A model generated the notes under the pieces. It did no database searches, was not told the DNA's origin, and was given only the letters and a program-made list of their open reading frames with translations. Below are positions 7,463-14,454 of a DNA stretch of 15,364 nt, one piece after another. This DNA is from JAIMBK01 sp040755215 (GTDB lineage: Bacteria > Bacillota > Desulfotomaculia > Desulfotomaculales > Nap2-2B). The stretch covers positions 1 to 15,364 of the forward strand of contig JBFMBG010000075.1 in NCBI GenBank assembly GCA_040755215.1, given 5' to 3'. Position 1 is the first letter of the stretch; every line of letters begins with the position of its first letter. Made by a program: the position numbers and the translations under genes.

Positions 7463-8653
7463 TTGGCCAGGCAATTGTTTACTTCGGAATCGGTTACGGA
7501 GGGGCACCCCGACAAGGTGGCCGACCAGATCTCCGACGCCATTCTGGACGAAATTCTCGCCCGCGACCCGTACGCCCGGGTGGCCTGCGAAACGCTGGTA
7601 ACCACCGGGCTGGTGATGGTGGCGGGGGAGATTACTACTTCCTGTTACGTGGATATTCCCCGGGTGGTGCGGGAAACGGTCCGGGAAATCGGGTACACCC
7701 GGGCCAAGTACGGCTTTGATTGCGACACCTGCTCGGTGATTACTTCCATCGACGAGCAGTCGCCGGACATCGCTATGGGCGTGGATAAATCTTTGGAGGC
7801 CCGCTCCGGGGAGGTGACCGACGCAAAAGAAGAGGCCATCGGGGCCGGTGATCAGGGGATGATGTTCGGCTACGCCACCAACGAGACGAAAGAAATGATG
7901 CCCCTGCCCATATTGCTGGCCCACAAGCTGGCCCGGCGGCTGGCGGCGGTGCGCAAAACCAGGGAAGTGCCTTACCTGCGCCCCGACGGCAAGGTGCAGG
8001 TGACGGTGGAATACGTCGACGGCCGGCCCGCGCGCCTGGATACGGTGATCGTTTCCGCCCAGCACAGCCCGCGGGTGGAACTGGACGTGATCCGCGCAGA
8101 CATTATCGAGAAGGTGATTAAATTTGTCATTCCGCCCGAGTTCCTTGATTCCGCCACCCGCTATTTGATCAACCCGACGGGCCGCTTTGTGGTGGGCGGA
8201 CCGCAGGGGGACACCGGCATGACCGGGCGGAAAATTATCGTCGATACGTACGGGGGGATGGCCAGGCACGGCGGCGGGTGTCTTTCCGGCAAGGACCCCA
8301 CCAAGGTGGACCGCTCGGCCACTTACGCCGCCCGGTACGTGGCGAAAAACATCGTGGCCGCCGGGCTGGCGGACAGGTGCGAACTGCAGGTGGCCTACGC
8401 CATCGGGGTGGCCAGGCCCGTCTCCATTATGGTGGATACTTTCGGCACGGGCAAGATTGCCGACGAGCGGCTGGTTAAGCTGGTGCGCGAGCATTTTGAC
8501 TTGCGCCCGGGGGCAATCATCAAGAATCTGGACCTGCGCCGGCCCATTTACCGCCGTACGGCCGTTTACGGCCACTTCGGGCGCCTGGACATCGACCTGC
8601 CCTGGGAGCGCACGGACAAGGCGGATATTCTGCGGCAAGCGGCGGGGCTGTAG
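7463..8653 (+). CDS. metK: S-adenosylmethionine synthetase
   Basis: A 396-residue cytoplasmic enzyme making S-adenosylmethionine from methionine and ATP. The N-terminal motif RQLFTSESVTEGHPDKVADQ is diagnostic. The first family signature GAGDQG is at 127-132; the second, P-loop-like signature reads GGGCLSGKD at 270-278, followed by PTKVDRSATYAARYVAKN. The usual second signature is GGGAFS.KD, so Cys273 and Leu274 replace the common Ala and Phe. I chose TTG 7463, giving MARQLF, because GGAGGTGA (7447-7454) lies 8 bases before it; the GTG at 7451 is part of that site. It is expressed from its own strong promoter and separated from the upstream gene by a terminator. Confidence 0.97.
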   Translation: MARQLFTSESVTEGHPDKVADQISDAILDEILARDPYARVACETLVTTGLVMVAGEITTSCYVDIPRVVRETVREIGYTRAKYGFDCDTCSVITSIDEQSPDIAMGVDKSLEARSGEVTDAKEEAIGAGDQGMMFGYATNETKEMMPLPILLAHKLARRLAAVRKTREVPYLRPDGKVQVTVEYVDGRPARLDTVIVSAQHSPRVELDVIRADIIEKVIKFVIPPEFLDSATRYLINPTGRFVVGGPQGDTGMTGRKIIVDTYGGMARHGGGCLSGKDPTKVDRSATYAARYVAKNIVAAGLADRCELQVAYAIGVARPVSIMVDTFGTGKIADERLVKLVREHFDLRPGAIIKNLDLRRPIYRRTAVYGHFGRLDIDLPWERTDKADILRQAAGL

Positions 8654-8657
8654 CAAA

Positions 8658-8684
8658 TAAGTTAAGTGCCTGGCACTTAACTTA
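8658..8684. repeat. Perfect 13-bp palindrome after metK
   Basis: TAAGTTAAGTGCC (8658-8670) and its exact reverse complement (8672-8684) flank a single T. It starts 5 bases after the metK stop. No T-tract follows, so it is not a standard terminator. The core AAGTGCC-T-GGCACTT resembles GTGCC(T/A)GGCAC palindromes that I recall as dispersed repeats in other bacterial genomes; a REP-like element is possible but unproven. Confidence 0.65.
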
Positions 8685-8688
8685 ATCA

Positions 8689-8751
8689 CTTTCACCCTCT
8701 TTTGGGCGGTTGCATATCGTGCATTAAGAGGTTTTCCAAAGAGGGTGAAAG
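8689..8751 (+). promoter_or_regulatory. Long inverted repeat burying the RBS of the next gene
   Basis: CTTTCACCCTCTTT (8689-8702) pairs perfectly with AAAGAGGGTGAAAG (8738-8751), a 14-bp stem. Beyond this, TGG on the left and CCA on the right can continue with one bulged T. The right arm contains the whole Shine-Dalgarno sequence GAGGGTG (8741-8747), 7 bases before the ATG at 8755. In RNA this would hide the ribosome site. The 35-nt loop contains two TGCA palindromes that could form an inner stem. I do not recognise a known riboswitch class. Confidence 0.6.
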
Positions 8752-8754
8752 ACA

Positions 8755-9186
8755 ATGCTTTTGGAGATTTTGCTCGCGTTTGCCGGAGGCTGGCTGGTTT
8801 TTATTTTTTGGCGGGTCGTGAACCTCTTTTTAGCCCGGCGGATCCCGGGGGAACAGGGATTATGTAAACTGTACGTTTTAATGGGCAGCCAGGAGGAGGC
8901 CGCGGAAGGGTTTTTGCGCCGGCTGATGGCCTGGCGGAACAGGCTCTGGCCGCGGCTGGAAGTGGCGGTGGTGGATTGCGGCGCAGGTGATGATACGGGA
9001 AGAATTATCCGCCTGCTGGCCGGGGAACTGGATTACCCGGTGCTTGCGGGCGGATCTTTCCGGCAGGAGCGGGGACCGGCGGCCGGCGGCGCGGCAGCGC
9101 CCTGTTATTATTACGACGCGCGCCGGCAGCGGGGAAAAGATTTAATTAACGCGCCCCTGTTTTGTTTCTTCAAGGATTTAATTTAA
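8755..9186 (+). CDS. Hypothetical membrane-anchored small protein
   Basis: A 143-residue protein that I do not recognise. Residues 3-27 form one hydrophobic membrane segment, followed by basic residues (ARR), so the remainder is probably cytoplasmic. The stretch LYVLMGSQEEAAEGFLRRL (39-57) and then VAVVDCGAGDDTGRIIRLLA (70-89) has the rhythm of a small alpha/beta fold; VVDCGAGDDT is reminiscent of the VVDDGSTDGT nucleotide-binding loop of family 2 glycosyltransferases. The protein is far too short to be a whole transferase, and the C-terminal half (Tyr-rich CYYYDARRQRGKDLI) lacks other GT2 motifs. The start is firm: GAGGGTG is 7 bases before ATG, though buried in a hairpin. The downstream diguanylate cyclase begins 17 bases after its stop, suggesting an operon. 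Confidence 0.75.
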   Translation: MLLEILLAFAGGWLVFIFWRVVNLFLARRIPGEQGLCKLYVLMGSQEEAAEGFLRRLMAWRNRLWPRLEVAVVDCGAGDDTGRIIRLLAGELDYPVLAGGSFRQERGPAAGGAAAPCYYYDARRQRGKDLINAPLFCFFKDLI

Positions 9187-9203
9187 GAGGTGATTTGGGG
9201 GCA

Positions 9204-10934
9204 ATGGCCGGCCGCACGGGGCACATCATGTACACCTGGCTGATCATTTTGATTGGCTTCGGCATTTTGGCCCGGCTGTTTAGCGCGCTGGATCTGGACC
9301 TGGGCAGGGAATTTCTGATCATGATCGCCCTGGGAATGCTGGCGGATTGGCTGGCGGTGTCTTTCCCGCAGGGGCGGCTGTCGGGCGGTTTTTCCGTAGT
9401 GCTTGCTTCCTATTTGACTTACGGGCCGGCGGCCGCCGCCTGGATCAGCGCGCTGGCCGCTTTATTCGGCCAGGGAATCGTCAACCGGGGCAATCCCCTG
9501 CGCACCACCCTGTTTAACGCAAGCCAGTACGTGCTGGCTTTATTATTCGGGCATTACGTTTTTGGAAGGGCCGGCGGGCACCGCGGGGCGGATTTCGGGC
9601 TCGGCGATTTGCTTCCCCTGCTGGCTTTTATCGCCGTTTATTTTCTTGCCAACCATTTATTTGTTTACCTTTACCTTTTACCCGGGCGGCGCCGCTACCC
9701 CCTTTTGGCCTGGGCCGACGCCTTTCGCTGGGATGCCCTCACTTATCTTTTCAGCGCCCCTTTCGGCGTGCTGATGAACCTCATCTACCAGGAGGTTGGG
9801 GCTGCCGGCTCCCTTTTACTGTTTTTACCCGTCCTGATCGTCCAGTTTGTCTTGCGCCTTTACGTGCACGTGGAACTGGCCAACCGGGAATTGTTCGCCC
9901 TGTACCAGGTGGCTAAAAAGTTAAACGAACGGCTGGCCGTCGAGGAGGTCCTGGAAATCGTGCTGAAGGAAGCGCGCCGGGTGGTGGCGTATAATTCAGG
10001 GATTGTCTACCTCTGGTCGGAAGAGCGCGGCGCCTACGTCGCGGCGGCGGCGGCCGGCTCCCACGCTGAGCGCCTGCGGTACAGCACGCTCCCCAAAGGA
10101 GAAGGTTTTTTTGGCCGGGCCATGGAGAACCGGACTCCCGAAATAGTTTTCGATGTGCGCGCGGACCCCCGGTTAAGAAAGGAACCGGGGCTGCCCCAGA
10201 TCTTCCGTTCGTTCCTGGTTGTTCCCCTGCTTGCGGAGAAAGAGACGCTGGGCGTTTTAATTATCGGTGATAAGCGGCCCCTGGCTTTTGACGAGCATCA
10301 TTTGCACACGCTGGGCATTATCGGGGGACAGGCCGCCATCGCCGTAATCAACGCCCTGCTGGTGCGGCGTCTGGAGCACAGCGCCAATACCGACGCCCTG
10401 ACCGGCATCTACAACCACCGGTATTTCTGCGAACAGATCGACCGCGAGCACCGCCGGGCGAAAGACGCCGGGCGGGCCCTCGGGCTGGTCATGCTGGACG
10501 TGGATTCTTTTAAAAGCATTAACGATCGCTACGGCCACCAGGCCGGCGACACCGTCCTTTGCGAGCTGGCGCAGATCGTCGCGGGTACCGTCGGCGCAAA
10601 AGGCCTGGTGGCCCGTTACGGCGGCGAGGAGTTTGTGATTGCCCTGCCGGGGCTGGAGGAGGAAGAATGCCTGGAGCTGGCCGAAGAAATTCGTCGGACC
10701 GTGCGCGAACATCATTTCCAGGTGGACGGGCTGCCCCGGCAGGTGCGGGTGAGCCTGGGGGTGGCCGTTTTCCCCCGGCACGCGCAAGACGTGGCCGGCC
10801 TCATCAAAAAGGCCGACCAGGCCCTTTACCTGGCCAAGGACGCGGGGAAAGATCGCGTGGTCTCCGCTTCGGCGCTGCTGCGGGACGGCATTTGGAACTT
10901 AACAGGTTCTGCCCGCGATAAAGAGGGAATGTGA
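9204..10934 (+). CDS. Membrane GAF-GGDEF diguanylate cyclase
   Basis: A 576-residue protein. Residues 9-215 hold about seven hydrophobic segments, a membrane sensor I cannot assign to a named family. A GAF domain follows (about 230-390; ALYQVAKKLNERLAVEEVLE at its start). The GGDEF domain begins at T396 (TDALTGIYNHRYF), includes MLDVDSFKSINDRYGHQAGD, and has the active signature GGEEF at 473-477, so it should make c-di-GMP from GTP. The RxxD inhibitory site that normally stands five residues before the signature is absent (GAKG instead), so product inhibition through it is unlikely. ATG 9204 is preferred, with AAGAGGTGA (9185-9193) 10 bases upstream; ATG 9228 is an alternative. No EAL or HD-GYP domain is attached. 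Confidence 0.9.
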   Translation: MAGRTGHIMYTWLIILIGFGILARLFSALDLDLGREFLIMIALGMLADWLAVSFPQGRLSGGFSVVLASYLTYGPAAAAWISALAALFGQGIVNRGNPLRTTLFNASQYVLALLFGHYVFGRAGGHRGADFGLGDLLPLLAFIAVYFLANHLFVYLYLLPGRRRYPLLAWADAFRWDALTYLFSAPFGVLMNLIYQEVGAAGSLLLFLPVLIVQFVLRLYVHVELANRELFALYQVAKKLNERLAVEEVLEIVLKEARRVVAYNSGIVYLWSEERGAYVAAAAAGSHAERLRYSTLPKGEGFFGRAMENRTPEIVFDVRADPRLRKEPGLPQIFRSFLVVPLLAEKETLGVLIIGDKRPLAFDEHHLHTLGIIGGQAAIAVINALLVRRLEHSANTDALTGIYNHRYFCEQIDREHRRAKDAGRALGLVMLDVDSFKSINDRYGHQAGDTVLCELAQIVAGTVGAKGLVARYGGEEFVIALPGLEEEECLELAEEIRRTVREHHFQVDGLPRQVRVSLGVAVFPRHAQDVAGLIKKADQALYLAKDAGKDRVVSASALLRDGIWNLTGSARDKEGM

Positions 10935-10985
10935 ATTTTCGCCGGGTTCACTTTGCCGGTGAGGGAAGGGGGTGCTCCGGTTAAA

Positions 10986-11768
10986 TTGGCCTGGCTGGAG
11001 GAAATGCTGGACCTCATTTTTCCGCCCCGCCCCGTTTGCCCGCTGTGCGGGGAAGCAAGCGCCGGGGCGAGAATCTGTGCGCCGTGCCGGGAACAGCTTG
11101 CCCGGTTTCGCCGGGGCAGCCGCTGTTTCCGGTGCGGGCGTTCTCCGGCGGCGGCTCCGGCGGCGGACCCGCCCCGGTCCTGGCAGAACAAGGGGGGAAG
11201 GCTGCTTTGCCCCGAGTGTTTGCAGGGCAACCATTGTTTTCTGCTGGCCCGCGCGGCGGGACCGTACGAAGGGACCCTGAAGGAGGCCATCCACCGGTTT
11301 AAATTCGGCAAAAAACGTGCCCTGGCCCGGCCCCTGGGCGCCCTGCTGGCAGACGTGGTGAAAGAAATTCTCTTCCTGGCGGAGCAGAAAGAGCCGGCCG
11401 CGGTGGCCGGCCTGGTTCCCGTTCCCCTGGCCCGCCCGCGCCTGGAGGAAAGAGGGTTCAACCAGGCGGCGCTTTTAGCGCAGGAGGCGGCGGCGCTCAC
11501 TGGTTTGCCCGTGCTGCCGGTTCTGCAAAAAATCCGCGAAACCCCTCCCCAGACGGAGCTGTCCCGCGCCGAGCGCAGAATCAATTTAGCCGGCGCCTTT
11601 GCCGTTTGTCCGGCGCCGAAGAGCCCTTTCCCGTTCCCGGCCGGGCGCGCCGTAATCTTGATTGACGACGTTTTAACCACCGGCTTCACCGCCGACGAAT
11701 GCGCGCGGGTGCTCCGGAGCGCCGGGGCGGGGGAAGTGTACCTGGCGACGCTGGCCGCCGCCGGATAA
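10986..11768 (+). CDS. comF: ComF family protein (phosphoribosyltransferase-like, competence)
   Basis: A 260-residue ComF/ComFC family protein. The N-terminal half has paired cysteines: C18/C21 with C31/C34, and C47/C50 with C75/C78, expected to bind zinc. Next come FKFGKKRALARPLG and the family block VPVPLARPRLEERGFNQA, then the phosphoribosyltransferase PRPP loop VILIDDVLTTG (223-233, Asp227-Asp228). ComFC in Bacillus assists DNA uptake with the ComFA translocase; in species lacking a competence operon the role is unclear, and no comFA is seen here. The start is uncertain: TTG 10986 has AAGGGGGTG (10966-10974) 11 bases before and yields the conserved MAWLEEMLDLIFPP; TTG 10953 and GTG 10959 are possible but lack ribosome sites. 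It follows the GGDEF gene by 51 bp. Confidence 0.9.
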   Translation: MAWLEEMLDLIFPPRPVCPLCGEASAGARICAPCREQLARFRRGSRCFRCGRSPAAAPAADPPRSWQNKGGRLLCPECLQGNHCFLLARAAGPYEGTLKEAIHRFKFGKKRALARPLGALLADVVKEILFLAEQKEPAAVAGLVPVPLARPRLEERGFNQAALLAQEAAALTGLPVLPVLQKIRETPPQTELSRAERRINLAGAFAVCPAPKSPFPFPAGRAVILIDDVLTTGFTADECARVLRSAGAGEVYLATLAAAG

Positions 11769-11965
11769 ATTTTTCCAGGGATCGACACATTACCTGTTGG
11801 CAATTTACTGATTTTGACATAAAACATATTTTACCCACATCAAAAAGTTAGTTTTGACGGGTTATCAACAGACTTATCCACATTATCCACAGATTTTTCA
11901 TCCATAAAGGGGATTTCTACAGGGCTTTTTTCGACATGCCAGAATTTACCAGGCGGATACATTGA
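11769..11965. other. AT-rich convergent intergenic region with a DnaA-box cluster
   Basis: No gene is seen in these 197 bases between the convergent comF and coiled-coil genes. Two perfect DnaA boxes TTATCCACA lie end to end at 11874-11882 and 11883-11891. A one-mismatch box TTATCAACA is at 11862-11870, another TTACCCACA at 11831-11839, and a weak TCATCCATA at 11898-11906. All are in the same orientation. The flanking DNA is much richer in A/T than the genome around it. No dnaA, dnaN or other origin gene is present, so a DnaA-binding (titration or timing) site is more likely than oriC. No convincing terminator was found for either gene. Confidence 0.7.
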
Positions 11966-13144
11966 TTAAAAATTTCCCGTAAAAGTGATGATCATTTTAT
12001 CTTCCGCAGGGGTTATCTGGAGGATCTTCAGGAAGGGGAAGCTTTCTCCCAGATCCCAGGAGATTCCTTCTGCGCCGGCCAAAAACGCGAGAATTTCTTT
12101 TTCTGCCGGCGCATTGTTGATCTCCAGGGCCTGCGGGTAAAGGCTGACTTTTCTGCCCCCGGGATCGGGAAGGAAATTCCCCTTTAGCGTAAAGGGCACG
12201 GCCGTCCGGCGGCCGGCGCCGCCGAGGACGCCGCTGATGGCAACGCCGTCCGGGGAAATATTGACGGCGAGCGTTTCGAAATCGTCGCCGGCGGCTGCGG
12301 CCAGCAGGCGGTTGAAAGTGGCCGCGCCGATTTCTGCTTTCAATTTGCCGCCGGAAAAACTGAGGCGGTCGGGCAAGAGCTGCCCCGGCGGCAGCGCGCT
12401 GATTCTTTGCATGGCCGCGCGCAAGCCGGAAAGCACCTTTTGCCATTGTTCTTCCAAAAGAAGCAGGCGCCCCGCCAGTTCCGCCGACTGGCGGCGCACG
12501 TCCGCCAGGAGCCGGCCGCGCGCGGCGCGCAATTTTTCCATTTCCGCAATGGCCCTGGCCAGCTGCTCTTTTTCGTTGGCAATGGCCGCTTGCAATTGCT
12601 CCAGCCGGGCCAGCTGGGCTTCGCTTTCTGCGGCCAGGCGGCGCGTTTCCCGGATTATTTTCGCCTGCCGGGCGATGAAAACCGACAGGTAAAAGCTGTG
12701 GTTGATGAATTCGGAAAAAGTGTGCGTGCCCAGCAGCACGCTCAGGTAGCTGACCTGGCCGTAGCGGTAATGAAAGGCCAGCAGGCCGCCCAGGCGCCGG
12801 CGCTCCCGGGCGAGCAGAAGCCGGGTGCGGGAAAGTTCGGCGCGGGTTTTTTCGGTCAGTTGCTGGTTTTCTTGCAGCCTGGCCGCCAGCAGGCTGGATT
12901 CCCTGCCGTATTTTTCCAGTTGCAGGTCGAGTTTAATCAATTCGTTGACGAGCGCCTGTTCCCGGGCGGCCAGTTCCTGGCCGGGCCGGCGCTCCTGGGC
13001 AAAAGCCGGCGGGCTGCTCCCCAACAAGGGGGCCGCCGGTGCACCGCCGGCTGGAATGGTCAACCCCGCGGGGAGCTGCCGGGAACAAACGGTGACGATG
13101 AGGAGAAAAAACCCGAGCAAAAGCAAAACCGGGCGTAATTTCAT
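11966..13144 (-). CDS. Secreted coiled-coil protein, CwlO/PcsB N-terminal-like, no hydrolase domain
   Basis: A 392-residue protein. Residues 1-21 form a signal-peptide-like hydrophobic N-terminus, and AFA-QE near 47-51 is a possible late cleavage site. Residues 56-260 are strongly predicted coiled coil, rich in Leu, Glu, Arg and Gln. Inside it, YRYGQVSYLSVLLGTHTFSEF (126-146) matches the loop seen in the N-terminal coiled coils of CwlO, PcsB and EnvC-type murein hydrolases and activators. The C-terminal 130 residues contain neither an NlpC/P60 nor an M23 peptidase domain; instead there is a beta-rich segment (KLKAEIGAATFNRLLAAAAG, later MIITFTGNF) that I cannot assign. It may scaffold or regulate a peptidoglycan hydrolase; this is inferred. 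ATG 13144 is chosen for its signal peptide, although no strong ribosome site precedes it; GTG 13183 is an alternative. Confidence 0.78.
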   Translation of the reverse strand: MKLRPVLLLLGFFLLIVTVCSRQLPAGLTIPAGGAPAAPLLGSSPPAFAQERRPGQELAAREQALVNELIKLDLQLEKYGRESSLLAARLQENQQLTEKTRAELSRTRLLLARERRRLGGLLAFHYRYGQVSYLSVLLGTHTFSEFINHSFYLSVFIARQAKIIRETRRLAAESEAQLARLEQLQAAIANEKEQLARAIAEMEKLRAARGRLLADVRRQSAELAGRLLLLEEQWQKVLSGLRAAMQRISALPPGQLLPDRLSFSGGKLKAEIGAATFNRLLAAAAGDDFETLAVNISPDGVAISGVLGGAGRRTAVPFTLKGNFLPDPGGRKVSLYPQALEINNAPAEKEILAFLAGAEGISWDLGESFPFLKILQITPAEDKMIITFTGNF

Positions 13145-13217
13145 GACCCGTCTGGCTAAGCCGTCCTTTACAAGAAATTGCACCTTAAATGTTCGCCGAA
13201 ATTTCGGATTTTCCTCT

Positions 13218-13246
13218 TTGTCGTTCGGGTTGCTTTATGTTAACAT
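13218..13246 (+). promoter_or_regulatory. Promoter of the MFS transporter gene
   Basis: TTGTCG (13218-13223) and TAACAT (13241-13246) are 17 bp apart, and TG at 13238-13239 makes the second an extended -10. The expected transcript start is near 13253, which rules out the in-frame TTG at 13247 as the translation start. Confidence 0.5.
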
Positions 13247-13294
13247 TTGGAGAAGTATTTAATCCAAACTTTAATAAAGAAGGCGCTTATAACG

Positions 13295-14434
13295 GTGAAA
13301 GAGCCTGCGGAATTCGCCGCGTCCGGGAACGGCCAGGAATTTTTGACGAACCTGATTAATTTTTTGCTTTATTTTGCGATTATGCTGTCGCTTATTTTTA
13401 TCCCCTTGTACGGGGCCGAACTGGGCGCTTCCGATTTTCAGGTCGGCCTGGTGGTGGGCGCATACGGGACGGCCTTTTTGCTTTCTTCGCTCTTTTTTGG
13501 GTGGAAATCCGATTCCTTCGGCCGCCTCCGCTTTGTCCGCTACGGTCTATTGATTACGGGCCTGGCTTTCCTTTCCCAGATCCTGGCCGGCAATTTGCTT
13601 TTGCTGGTGATCAGCCGGGCCTTTGTGGGCTTTACTTTGGGGATTGTTACGGCGGCCCTGCTGGCTTACGTGTACGAATCGGTCGGCCACCTGGGCAAGT
13701 TCAGTTCCTACGGCTCGCTGGGGTGGATTTTTGGCGCGCTCGTCGCGGGGCTTTTGCAAGACTGCCGCCTGTTATTTGCGGTCAGCGCCGTCTTTACCGT
13801 GCTTGCCTTCCTGCTTTCTTTCCGGCTGAAGGAAACTTCCGGGCGGGGGGAAACGGCCGCTCCCGATCTGCTGGCGGTGCTTCGCCGAAACCGCCGGGTT
13901 TACCTTGCCATTTTTTTACGGCAACTGGGGGCGCAGGCGGTTTGGGCCATTCTGCCTCTTTACCTGGTCTGGCTGGGGGCCGATAAATTCTGGGTGGGGT
14001 TGTTATGGGGCATTAATTTTGGGGTGCAGTTTATTGTCATGCGCTACATTGAAAAGTTTGACGCCGGAAAAGTGTTTAATTTTGGCCAGGTTGTCTCGAT
14101 CCTGGTGTTTTTGGCTTACGTTCTGGCCACCGACTACCGGCAGCTGGTTGTCGTGCAGGCCGCCCTGGGCCTGTCCTGGTCCTGCCTTTACGTGGGGGCG
14201 CTGTTGATCGTGCTGGAGAGCGGGGAGGAAAGGGGAACGGCCAGCGGCATTTTTCAGTCCACGCTCAATCTGTGCAACGCCCTCGGCCCGTTTATCGGCG
14301 GAGCCATCGCCCAGGGGTGGGGCTACCGGGGAGCGATGTTGTTTGCGGTATTCATCGGGCTGGCCGGGCTGGGCACCGCCCTGCCTGGACCGAAAAAGGC
14401 GCCCCGGGAAACGGCGGGGAAACCTCTCCCTTAA
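13295..14434 (+). CDS. Major facilitator superfamily transporter
   Basis: A 379-residue integral membrane protein with roughly 11-12 hydrophobic helices. The loop between helices 2 and 3 carries the MFS motif A pattern, GWKSDSFGRLRFVRYG, and the two-fold arrangement with a central charged loop (about 175-195, RLKETSGRGE) is typical. GIFQSTLNLCNALGPFIGGAIAQGWGYRGAM near the end is also MFS-like and resembles multidrug or sugar exporters. The substrate cannot be predicted. GTG 13295 is chosen: AGAAGG (13278-13283) lies 11 bases upstream and the protein starts about 15 residues before helix 1; TTG 13247 sits at the likely promoter. It is transcribed away from the coiled-coil gene and toward the BON-domain gene, which it meets 20 bases apart. 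Confidence 0.88.
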   Translation: MKEPAEFAASGNGQEFLTNLINFLLYFAIMLSLIFIPLYGAELGASDFQVGLVVGAYGTAFLLSSLFFGWKSDSFGRLRFVRYGLLITGLAFLSQILAGNLLLLVISRAFVGFTLGIVTAALLAYVYESVGHLGKFSSYGSLGWIFGALVAGLLQDCRLLFAVSAVFTVLAFLLSFRLKETSGRGETAAPDLLAVLRRNRRVYLAIFLRQLGAQAVWAILPLYLVWLGADKFWVGLLWGINFGVQFIVMRYIEKFDAGKVFNFGQVVSILVFLAYVLATDYRQLVVVQAALGLSWSCLYVGALLIVLESGEERGTASGIFQSTLNLCNALGPFIGGAIAQGWGYRGAMLFAVFIGLAGLGTALPGPKKAPRETAGKPLP

Positions 14435-14454
14435 GGCTTTTTACGGCGGCCTCT

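Noticed and set aside
8658..8684. The palindrome after metK as an intrinsic terminator
   Set aside because: No T-tract follows the stem; the next bases are ATCACTTTC.
8685..8754. A c-di-GMP riboswitch in front of the hypothetical-GGDEF unit
   Set aside because: The conserved GEMM-I core with its CACGCACAGGGCAAACC-like start and tetraloop-receptor elements is not present.
7238..8755. A 505-codon open frame on the minus strand across all of metK
   Set aside because: It is antisense to an unmistakable metK, its protein is rich in His/Pro/Gly/Arg typical of a GC-rich shadow frame, and it shows no recognisable domain or ribosome site.
10826..11827. A 333-codon open frame on the minus strand across comF
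   Set aside because: It overlaps the clear zinc-ribbon and PRPP-loop gene and has low-complexity Ser/Arg/Ala composition without motifs.
11814..11859. TTGACA (11814-11819) and TTGACG (11854-11859) as promoters within the DnaA-box region
   Set aside because: Neither has an acceptable -10 at 16-18 bp, and downstream on the plus strand there is no gene to express.
11769..11965. The DnaA-box region as the chromosomal oriC
   Set aside because: No dnaA, dnaN, recF, gyr or rpmH gene is nearby and the flanking genes are ordinary convergent genes; a titration or timing site is a better fit, though whole-genome skew would be decisive.
12407..13138. A 243-codon plus-strand frame opposite the coiled-coil gene
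   Set aside because: Its Gln/Ala/Gly/Phe-rich sequence is the mirror of the coiled-coil codons; no start signal or domain is seen.
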